From Desulfobulbaceae bacterium (lineage in GTDB: Bacteria; Desulfobacterota; Desulfobulbia; Desulfobulbales; Desulfobulbaceae), in assembly GCA_023544645.1 (NCBI GenBank), contig JAMJFO010000028.1, positions 1 to 40,525 of the forward strand: a DNA stretch of 40,525 nt, in the 5' to 3' direction. The position numbers were made by a program, and so were the translations under genes. Below the pieces are notes generated by a model that worked only from the letters and a program-made list of their open reading frames with translations, was not told the DNA's origin and searched no databases. Position 1 is the stretch's first letter, and the number at the start of each line of letters is the position of its first letter. Of this stretch, positions 33,890 through 40,525 are shown piece after piece.

Positions 33890-34693
33890 TTACTCCCGGA
33901 CCGGCTGCCGCATGAGTTCTTCCCGGAGTGCGGCAACCTCTTCGTTCCTGGCGGCCAGCTCCTTGACCAGATTACGTTTTTCCTCCTGGATTTGCTGCAA
34001 AGCGTCACGCTGGTCACCAATTTTGGAAAGAAGAACCTCCATATTGATCTTTAACCGGTCCATTTTCCGCGAAGTCTCATTCATGGCCGAATTCTTTTCC
34101 TCCAGCAGTTTTTCCAGTCCCATCATCTGCGCCTTTTCAGCATCCAGCTGCTGCCGCAGCCGGTCAATTGTCAGCTCTGCCGCCTGCAGTTGCTCCAGGA
34201 GGGACTGCACTTCAGTTTCCCTGTTTTTTTGTGCTTCTCCAACTTGCTCCCCCTGGACCTCTTCTGGTTTACCCTTGGCAGAATCCGGTTCAGCACCGTC
34301 ATCCTTGCCCGTTTTTCCCTCTGCCGGCAAAACTTCCTGCTCAGGCAGACCGCTCCGGAGAGCGTCCCTCTCCTCGGTTAATTTCTGAATCGCTGCGTTA
34401 CAGGCGGAAAGTTGTGATTCAAGAACCTTGATCTCCTTGCGCAGCGAAACAAGCTCTTTCCTGGCCTTGTCCAGCTGCACCTCCCTGGCCGCCAGTGTTT
34501 CCTGCAGTTCGGCTGTCTTGCCGAGCACCTGTTCACGCTGCCGGGAATTCTGATCGGTCAGTTTCTGCATCTGTTCAACCGTCTCTTGTAATTTCTTCTC
34601 CAGGACGATTTTTTTTCTATCGGCAAGCGATCCCCATATCCCACCGATAATAAGCAATACCACCAGTATGAAAATTGCTTTATTCTTGTTCAT
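33890..34693 (-). CDS. Membrane-anchored coiled-coil protein
   Basis: This 267-residue protein has an N-terminal membrane helix (IFILVVLLIIGGIWGSL, about residues 7-23) and then an almost continuous coiled coil rich in Glu, Gln, Leu and Arg, interrupted by an acidic Pro-Glu stretch near 120-155. The C-terminus would lie in the periplasm. AGGAG lies eight bases before ATG at 34693. The gene starts 18 bases after the lipoprotein gene and follows it in the same operon, probably with the penicillin-binding protein gene. No enzymatic motif. A cell-envelope scaffold role is the most likely. Confidence 0.8.
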   Translation of the reverse strand: MNKNKAIFILVVLLIIGGIWGSLADRKKIVLEKKLQETVEQMQKLTDQNSRQREQVLGKTAELQETLAAREVQLDKARKELVSLRKEIKVLESQLSACNAAIQKLTEERDALRSGLPEQEVLPAEGKTGKDDGAEPDSAKGKPEEVQGEQVGEAQKNRETEVQSLLEQLQAAELTIDRLRQQLDAEKAQMMGLEKLLEEKNSAMNETSRKMDRLKINMEVLLSKIGDQRDALQQIQEEKRNLVKELAARNEEVAALREELMRQPVRE

Positions 34694-34711
34694 CACATTC
34701 GCTCCTGTACG

Positions 34712-36550
34712 CTACGGCTGAGGGTAACCTGTCTGTACCTGCTCTTTCCGATTCCTGACCGGTACGCCATTGATTGTCGTTTCCATTGGTTGCTGCATGC
34801 TTTCCCGATCGCCCGCGTCAGGTTCAGACAACAGCTCAGGATTAATGGATCGTATCTCCTCTTCTATCCGTTCCAGATTTTTTTCAGTCTTATCCAGTAA
34901 ACCGGACTGAGGATATTTTTGCAAAATTCCCTGGAGCAGCTGACGGGATTTGAAAAGCAGGTCAATCCGCTTTTCCTGGTCAGTTGCCTTGCCGGCCTCT
35001 ACAAAATATTCAGCGGCCACTCTTCTGTCTTCCTGGGCGGCCAACTGCGATGCTTCGGCAATCTTGTCGTTCGCCCTGTCGGCATAGGAGGTATCCGCAA
35101 GAGTTGAAAATACCTCGATGGCCCGGTCATACTCCTTTGCCCGCAGGTAATCCTGGCCCCTGCTCCAGGTATCCTGCAGGGCCTCTTCCTGTGCCAAACG
35201 CCTCGTTTCCGCCTCCTCGTAGTCGGCAGCGGTCAGCTCATCTGATAGTGTACGGATCAAATCCTTCTTGTCCGGGGGCATTTCATGCATGGGCAGCTGC
35301 TCAATAGCCAGGAGAGCTTCCTGGTAATTTTTCTCATTTTTGAGCATCCTGATTCGCTGCAGCAAACCGGCAAACCAGGCTTCGGCACGATCCCTGGATT
35401 CATACATGATATGATTGACCGTGGGAACCATGCTGGAATCCGGGAAATCAGCCAGGAAACGGCTGGCTTGGAGTGATACCTTGAAGGCGTCGCGTTCAGG
35501 ATTGTAGGCAAGGTAGCCCCTCATGAGTTCGGCAAAATTTCTGACTTCAAGCCCCCGGGAATTGCGGGCACTGATCATGGACTGCTGCTTTCTTACCCAT
35601 TCAATGTTCTCGCCCAGGCCCGCGTAACGGTTAATGATGTCGACATACCGCTCAAAGGCCTTTTCGTAATTCTGCATGCCGAACTGGATATCGGCAATAA
35701 GCTGCATCAGTTTGAATTCCCGCTGGATCAGATCCTGTTCCTGGAGGCTGGCCAGCAGTTCCCGGAATACTTCCGCGGCCTCCTCTTCGCGACCGGATCT
35801 GAGCAGGGCCTGGCCATAATTATAGGTTGTCTGATAGGCAGGCTGCTGTCCCTGCTCCAGGGGCAGGGAGCCATACAGCTCAATAACCTGCTGATAGTCA
35901 CCGGAGGCCATTTTTTCCTGGAGTTCGCTTTCTTTTTCTACCAGGATCCTGTCCAGGGTCCCGGTGATCCACCCTCCGGGCTGCCGGTCAGCCGTGATGA
36001 TCTGCTGACAATCGCTCTCCAGAAAACGTATGTCCTGCCGCTTGGCGGCAACAAACTTTTCGATCACCGATGCATCAACGCTCTGCCCGCTGCTCTCACG
36101 GATCAGCATCCGGTGAAGGTCGTTATAGCCATTGAGTATATTTATCAGCCGAATTTGGCAATCCGTTATTGTATCCCGCTGTTCCCGGTCAAGGTTGACA
36201 GTTGCGGCCTCGGCGGTAAATTTTTCCCATTGCGCGGTTTTCCCTTCATATTCCACGATACGGTCATCAACCAGGGTAAGCAGGGAAAGCACTGCATCTG
36301 CCTTAATTTCTTCTGTCGATGAAACCTGTTGCCGTGATGGAAGCAGGGCTGACGGTCCATCCCGCTGTATTTTCTGTTGATCAACATCAGGCCCGGGGAT
36401 GCTGGAAGGCGCCTGGGCAGCCGACCTGGTGTCCGATGGGTCACGATAGGCATCAACAGTCTTCTTGTTCGGCGCGCAACTGCCCAGCACAAGGGAGGCG
36501 AGCAGAAGACAGCAAAAAAATGAAATTTTCTTTTTGCAGTTGTTGCACAT
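34712..36550 (-). CDS. TPR-rich outer-membrane lipoprotein
   Basis: This 612-residue protein begins at ATG 36550 with a signal peptide and lipobox (LLLASLVLGSC, Cys25), so it should be a lipoprotein. The rest is helical, with TPR-like repeats (YNYGQALLRSGREEEAAEVF, QFGMQNYEKAFERYVDI, YLRAKEYDRAIEVFSTLADT) and a final proline-rich tail. The frame extends 15 codons to a TTG but the ATG gives a normal signal peptide. It lies downstream of the class A penicillin-binding protein gene and upstream of the coiled-coil gene. By position it could be an activator of that enzyme, like LpoA, but I see no sequence proof. Confidence 0.82.
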   Translation of the reverse strand: MCNNCKKKISFFCCLLLASLVLGSCAPNKKTVDAYRDPSDTRSAAQAPSSIPGPDVDQQKIQRDGPSALLPSRQQVSSTEEIKADAVLSLLTLVDDRIVEYEGKTAQWEKFTAEAATVNLDREQRDTITDCQIRLINILNGYNDLHRMLIRESSGQSVDASVIEKFVAAKRQDIRFLESDCQQIITADRQPGGWITGTLDRILVEKESELQEKMASGDYQQVIELYGSLPLEQGQQPAYQTTYNYGQALLRSGREEEAAEVFRELLASLQEQDLIQREFKLMQLIADIQFGMQNYEKAFERYVDIINRYAGLGENIEWVRKQQSMISARNSRGLEVRNFAELMRGYLAYNPERDAFKVSLQASRFLADFPDSSMVPTVNHIMYESRDRAEAWFAGLLQRIRMLKNEKNYQEALLAIEQLPMHEMPPDKKDLIRTLSDELTAADYEEAETRRLAQEEALQDTWSRGQDYLRAKEYDRAIEVFSTLADTSYADRANDKIAEASQLAAQEDRRVAAEYFVEAGKATDQEKRIDLLFKSRQLLQGILQKYPQSGLLDKTEKNLERIEEEIRSINPELLSEPDAGDRESMQQPMETTINGVPVRNRKEQVQTGYPQP

Positions 36551-36694
36551 GGTTTTCGGTTCCGTTTCTCCACAATTATGCAATTCCGCCAGCAAGTCTC
36601 TGCCGGAACAGCAAATATTTTTGATTGGTTCTCAGAAAGTATCAGAAAAACCGGGAACGGACAATTCTTTTTCGGAAAAACGCTGATGGTCGGA

Positions 36695-36716
36695 CCGGCA
36701 GCGGTTGACCTGCCGG
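36695..36716 (-). terminator. Possible hairpin after the penicillin-binding protein gene
   Basis: On the minus strand CCGGCAG pairs with CTGCCGG over 7 bp around an 8-base loop, about 85 bases after the stop codon of the penicillin-binding protein. A short T-run follows some 18 bases later. It may reduce read-through to the lipoprotein gene. Confidence 0.3.
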
Positions 36717-36799
36717 GAGTATTGCCTGATAAGCAAAGAGATCGTCAACCAGCCACAGAAGGACGGGAAAAGCAGCAGGCCCATGACCTGCCCCGTTCT

Positions 36800-39700
36800 T
36801 CAAGGCTGACGGTTTTTCCAGTAAGGCCTGAACAGTCGGTCCGGTTCGAAATTATCACTGCTGCCGGCCACCCGGCCATAGGCTAGAACCGCCGGCATGG
36901 AAGGAACAACATACCCTCTCAGGATGCCCCGGGACGGGACGGCTCTCCCGCCGAGGTCGGGGGCAACCGGCACAAAAAACTGTCCGGTATCGGTATAACG
37001 CAGAGGCAGACCATTAAAACTGAGATCTGCCAGATCAACCCTGTTCCCGGCATCATCCTGGTTGACCAGAGTCATCGCGATACTGCTCCAGGTCGGCAGC
37101 GCGCCACTTGATCCGGTGATACGGGTAGTTCCCTTTTTCATGGGCTTATTGTCGTCAAATCCGACATAGACACCGACAGTGTACCCTCCGGGCAGATGCA
37201 GGGATGACCCATCCTCGGCCAGGACAGGTATGTAGCCGAAAAAAGCCGCATTGGTGAATTCATTGGACGTTCCGGTCTTGCCCAGTAACGGCACCGGGAG
37301 GTTCAACCGGTCAAGAAGTTCCTGTCTTTCCGGGTCGCTGCTCCGCAGCCGGACAAAATCTCTCGCGTATCTGCCGGTTCCGTACCTGACCGTATTGTGA
37401 AGAATATCTGCCACCGAAGTCGAAGTGTAGGAATCAACAACTTCCTTTGCATCGGTCTGCCGGGAGTAAACAGCTTCGCCATTAATCGTTTCTATGCGTT
37501 CAATAACCGACAACCCATCCACCAGAGATTCACTGTAAAATACATCTTCTTCCGTTTCAGGCGCATTGGTAAATCGTGTGCCGGTGACCATGGTCTCATA
37601 CATGCGAACCCCATCGAGAAGGGAGATAACATTTGATCCCAGGGGAAAGGAAAGCACGGGTTCAAGTTTCGAATGGATCCCCGTCTCCCTGCCAAGATGA
37701 ATAAGATACTGCAGACCGACCAGTATGCGATAATCGCGTATATCGCTGAGGACCTCCATGGAATAAGGTTTTTCCGCAAACAGGAATTCTCTTTCCCTGG
37801 CCATCTGATCGGTAACCTGCTGGAAGGCATACACGCTTATGTCCCCGTCCAGCTCCACATTTTCCCAGAATTCCCGGCGCCTGTCCGGCTCCATCCCCTG
37901 CAGTGTGGACCGCATGGTCTGTTCGGGAATCAGGGTCCGGTTCTCCCCGGGCTTATCCAGGGAAAAAACAACCGTTCCGTTTTCATCCCGCCAGAAAAGA
38001 CCGACCGGTTTAAGATTACCGCTTTCGCTGTCCAGAAAGGCAAGTGGATCCAGCGCCTGAACCGGGGAGGTTTCAATCTCAAAATAACGTTTATTCTGCT
38101 GCAGGGCATCCATTGTCGACTGCAGGCCCAAATAGCTCCGACCGAGAATCGCCAGCCTCAGCTCAAATTCGCTCCGTTCCCATTTTGAGAGCTTCTTGTC
38201 CGCCAGCTGTTGACTCACCTCTTCGGCATACTTGTCAAAATGCAGCCCGTACGGCAATTCTTTCAGTTTCCGGTATGCCGGCTCCATGCCTGCAAAAAGA
38301 AAATCCGTTTCGAGGTTTTTCACCGCCCGGTCGTAGGCAGCCTGCAGCAGAACATCCCTGGTGACCACAATTCCATACTGGTCGCGGATCCGCTGCTTGA
38401 AATATTCGTATCGTCCTGAGAGATCATCGGGTTGCGGGGCTAAATTTAAATGGGCAGCCACTTCCCGCAAACGCGGGGGTGTTAGATGATCGGTAAGATG
38501 ATACAGAAGCCAGATAGCGGCAAGGTTTTCCGAAGTGACACCGGCCCAGCTCATGGATACCTCGCCATGCGGACTGATATGATCGGGACGGGGAAAATAG
38601 GGGATATCCTGATAAACAAATACATTACGGCTATTATTCAGCATATCAACCGGACTCCAGCCCAGCTGCAGGGCTGCGGTCAAAAGAAAAGGCTTGAAAG
38701 TGGAGCCCATCACCCGCCTGGCACTGACGGCGCGGTTGAAATACCGGTTTTCCATGCCGCCGGCCATGGCCCTGATACCGCCTTCCTGCAGGACCAGAGC
38801 CGCTCCCTGCAGTTCCGGGAATCGTTCGAGGTCGAGCAGCAGGGCGCCGTCAGGTTCAACATCCCGGACACTGACATAAACCTTGTCGCCTTCTTTAAGC
38901 TGATCGAGCAGCAGGGGCATATCACTTTTGTCGGCGCTGCTCCATCGCTGCCGGGTAAACCGGACCAGAGCGGTCAGCGCTTTTTCCAGGCCCTGCCGGT
39001 CGATCCGGGCTTCAGGGTGTTCGCTCCCCAGATCCACCCTGATCAACGGTTCGCCGCTTTCTTCGCGCTCCATGCTCCTGATTTGGCCGAACAGAAAAGC
39101 GCCATGGTCCACCAGGGTGTCACCCGGGTATTCCAGGTTCAGATACTCTCTCTGCACCTCCTGACGATCATAACCGCGCAGGCGGATGTCCAGCCGGGAG
39201 AGCTCTCCACGAAGGGCAGTGAGCGCGCCCTCCTGCAGATCCTTTTCAATGGTTGTAAAAATCCTGATACCGGATGTCGAGGGATTGCTGATTCCATGTT
39301 CCTCAAGGGCCCGGGTTATTTCCGGAGTGGACAAACCGTCACGGACAAGGTCCATAATCGTATTCAGGGCAAAGGACATCCGGCCGCGGTTGAATTCAAT
39401 GTCCTGACCTGCCGCTCGGGCAAATTCCGCGTCAGAGATAAAATTGAGCCGGCGCATGTTTCGCAGGACGTATGCGGCCCTCTCCTTTGCCCTTTTACGG
39501 GCTGTGGCTTCCGCCTCCTCCGAAGACTTGGTAAAGGGATTGTAATAATTGGGCCGTTTGACGCTGCCGGCGATAAACGCATTTTCCAGCAGGGTCAGGT
39601 CGTCAACATCCTTGTCAAAATAGTAGCGTGCGGCAACCCCTAGGCCGTGGCCGTTGCCGCTGACAAAAAACTGGTTGATATAAAATTCCAGTATTTTTTC

Positions 39701-40186
39701 CTTGGGGTAATGATATTCGAGCTGCAGGGCATGCAGCAGTTCTTTCAGCTTGGCCCGGTAGGTCCTGGATTCACGCTTGAACAGATTTTTTGCTGTCTGC
39801 TGGGTGATGGTGCTTCCACCCTGGACGACCCTGCCGGCCTTGATGTTGGCTAGCATTGCCCTGGCAATGCCAATAAAATCAATGCCGAAATGGTCAAAAA
39901 ATTGCGCATCTTCCGCCGCAATGATGGCATTAACGAAGGAAGTGGGGATCTGCTGAAAAGGGATGTACTGGCGATGCGCCTCATGGAAAAGGACTCCGAT
40001 TTTCCCGACTCCGTCCCGATAAAAAACCGGGCTTTCACGGCCGAGGATCCCTTCAATATAGGAGGGTTCAATTTCAGGCCCCGGATCGACGACAACCACC
40101 CAGTAGAGAATGGCTCCTGCTCCCGCAACGGCAAAAAAAGCAAAAAAGAGCAGAAGAACAAAGAGTTTTTTGCACAAACGCAGCAT
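36800..40186 (-). CDS. Class A penicillin-binding protein (PBP1-type) with large insertion
   Basis: From ATG 40186 this is a 1128-residue bifunctional peptidoglycan synthase. A membrane anchor (about 8-30) precedes the GT51 transglycosylase domain, with Glu92 in IIAAEDAQFFDHFG and GGSTITQQTAKNL. The transpeptidase domain has SxxK at Ser495-Lys498 (MGSTFKP), SEN at about 552-554 (GVTSENLAA) and KTGT at about 970. The gap of about 415 residues between SxN and KTG is much larger than usual. It polymerises and crosslinks murein at the outer face of the inner membrane. A TTG 12 codons upstream is an alternative start but lacks a ribosome site. Two envelope genes follow on the same strand. Confidence 0.95.
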   Translation of the reverse strand: MLRLCKKLFVLLLFFAFFAVAGAGAILYWVVVVDPGPEIEPSYIEGILGRESPVFYRDGVGKIGVLFHEAHRQYIPFQQIPTSFVNAIIAAEDAQFFDHFGIDFIGIARAMLANIKAGRVVQGGSTITQQTAKNLFKRESRTYRAKLKELLHALQLEYHYPKEKILEFYINQFFVSGNGHGLGVAARYYFDKDVDDLTLLENAFIAGSVKRPNYYNPFTKSSEEAEATARKRAKERAAYVLRNMRRLNFISDAEFARAAGQDIEFNRGRMSFALNTIMDLVRDGLSTPEITRALEEHGISNPSTSGIRIFTTIEKDLQEGALTALRGELSRLDIRLRGYDRQEVQREYLNLEYPGDTLVDHGAFLFGQIRSMEREESGEPLIRVDLGSEHPEARIDRQGLEKALTALVRFTRQRWSSADKSDMPLLLDQLKEGDKVYVSVRDVEPDGALLLDLERFPELQGAALVLQEGGIRAMAGGMENRYFNRAVSARRVMGSTFKPFLLTAALQLGWSPVDMLNNSRNVFVYQDIPYFPRPDHISPHGEVSMSWAGVTSENLAAIWLLYHLTDHLTPPRLREVAAHLNLAPQPDDLSGRYEYFKQRIRDQYGIVVTRDVLLQAAYDRAVKNLETDFLFAGMEPAYRKLKELPYGLHFDKYAEEVSQQLADKKLSKWERSEFELRLAILGRSYLGLQSTMDALQQNKRYFEIETSPVQALDPLAFLDSESGNLKPVGLFWRDENGTVVFSLDKPGENRTLIPEQTMRSTLQGMEPDRRREFWENVELDGDISVYAFQQVTDQMAREREFLFAEKPYSMEVLSDIRDYRILVGLQYLIHLGRETGIHSKLEPVLSFPLGSNVISLLDGVRMYETMVTGTRFTNAPETEEDVFYSESLVDGLSVIERIETINGEAVYSRQTDAKEVVDSYTSTSVADILHNTVRYGTGRYARDFVRLRSSDPERQELLDRLNLPVPLLGKTGTSNEFTNAAFFGYIPVLAEDGSSLHLPGGYTVGVYVGFDDNKPMKKGTTRITGSSGALPTWSSIAMTLVNQDDAGNRVDLADLSFNGLPLRYTDTGQFFVPVAPDLGGRAVPSRGILRGYVVPSMPAVLAYGRVAGSSDNFEPDRLFRPYWKNRQP

Positions 40187-40281
40187 TATCGGATCAAGTT
40201 TTCCCAACAGGTGGGCAATCAATGTACATGGTCGGGAATAATCTTAATTTTGGTCAAGAAATTAAATCTTTACGTTTTTTC

Positions 40282-40311
40282 TTGAAAAAAAGCCAGTTTT
40301 AATGGTAAATT
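40282..40311 (+). promoter_or_regulatory. Weak promoter candidate for the edge lipoprotein gene
   Basis: TTGAAA at 40282-40287 and TAAATT at 40306-40311 are separated by 18 bases, in an AT-rich stretch between divergent genes. This is the best match in the gap, but it is common in AT-rich DNA. Confidence 0.25.
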
Positions 40312-40383
40312 TTATCTACAATTGCAACATAGTCAATCTACAATTTTTGATTATCAAAATAAATCAATATTTTAAAAAACAAC

Positions 40384-40525
40384 ATGGATTTACATTATTC
40401 ATATTCGACCAGAACAACAATTACAATATTGTTATTCTCGGCCGCCTTCTTGGCATTTCTTTCCGGCTGCGCGCCGAAAAAGGAAATAACGTATAAGCGA
40501 CTTGATTCAGACCTCTATGCCAATG
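40384..40525 (+). CDS. Putative lipoprotein, start only (cut by window edge)
   Basis: From ATG 40384 the frame encodes about 47 residues to the window edge: a positive N-terminus, a hydrophobic stretch (TILLFSAAFLAFLSGC) with a lipobox LSGC, then APKKEITYKRLDSDLYAN. This looks like a lipoprotein signal peptide followed by a mature start. No clear ribosome site. The rest of the gene, and so its identity, lies outside. Confidence 0.65.
   Translation, partial: MDLHYSYSTRTTITILLFSAAFLAFLSGCAPKKEITYKRLDSDLYAN

Noticed and set aside
38486-39643. 385-codon plus-strand frame inside the penicillin-binding protein gene
   Set aside because: Antisense shadow of the GT51/transpeptidase coding sequence.
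40302-40496. 64-codon frame at the right edge
   Set aside because: It overlaps a better frame with a lipoprotein signal peptide; its translation is Asn/Ile-rich and reflects AT-rich non-coding DNA.

Overview
The window looks like chromosome from a Gram-negative anaerobe, most likely a sulfate-reducing or sulfur-cycling member of Desulfobacterota near Desulfobulbales. The signs are a glutamate synthase split into separate archaeal-type subunits with extra Fe-S clusters, an AhbD-type radical SAM haem synthase, two small TatA proteins, many lipoprotein and TPR genes, and moderately GC-rich DNA. The lineage is inferred from gene content and style only.

Layout. (1) 1-5950: two tatA-like genes, then a three-gene glutamate synthase operon (class II amidotransferase subunit; ferredoxin-FMN synthase subunit; GXGXG domain fused to a GltD-like NADPH:FAD subunit) closed by a strong hairpin. 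(2) 6164-13484: a MORN protein with 24 near-perfect repeats, a zinc-ribbon/TPR-like protein, a beta-CASP metallo-beta-lactamase nuclease, a DmeF-like cation efflux protein, an RNase Z-like hydrolase and an HD-domain protein. (3) 13547-15659: hemE and ahbD, which could together serve a mixed haem route. (4) 15865-16344: a universal stress protein. (5) 16365-23831: the most notable region, an apparently complete RiPP cassette. It holds a PqqD-like leader-binding protein, two tiny paralogous precursor peptides (one ending in seven consecutive tyrosines), a pair of hairpins, an HPr-kinase-like ATPase, a radical SAM/SPASM protein, a nucleotidyltransferase-fold protein, a large B12-binding-type radical SAM protein with a second CxxxCxxC motif, and a third radical SAM protein. 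The five large genes are tightly packed or overlapping. (6) 23832-28929: remnant of a response regulator, a zinc-ribbon/retropepsin-like membrane protein, a lone transglutaminase-like protein resembling lasso-peptide B2 proteases with an unknown partner, a small membrane protein and a beta-helix acyltransferase-like protein. (7) 29204-33840: lon, mltG and a zinc alcohol dehydrogenase. (8) 33890-40186, minus strand: a large class A penicillin-binding protein, a TPR lipoprotein and an anchored coiled-coil protein. (9) At the right edge, the start of another lipoprotein.

How the RiPP genes may work together (inference). The PqqD-like protein would bind the shared leader of the two precursors. 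One or more radical SAM enzymes would then modify the aromatic tails. The kinase-like and nucleotidyltransferase-like proteins could add phosphate or nucleotide groups. No exporter or dedicated leader peptidase lies inside the cassette; the B2-like cysteine protease homologue at 26239-26709 is the nearest candidate peptidase. The short precursor genes were found by reading the DNA directly and are supported by strong ribosome binding sites and by their similarity to each other.
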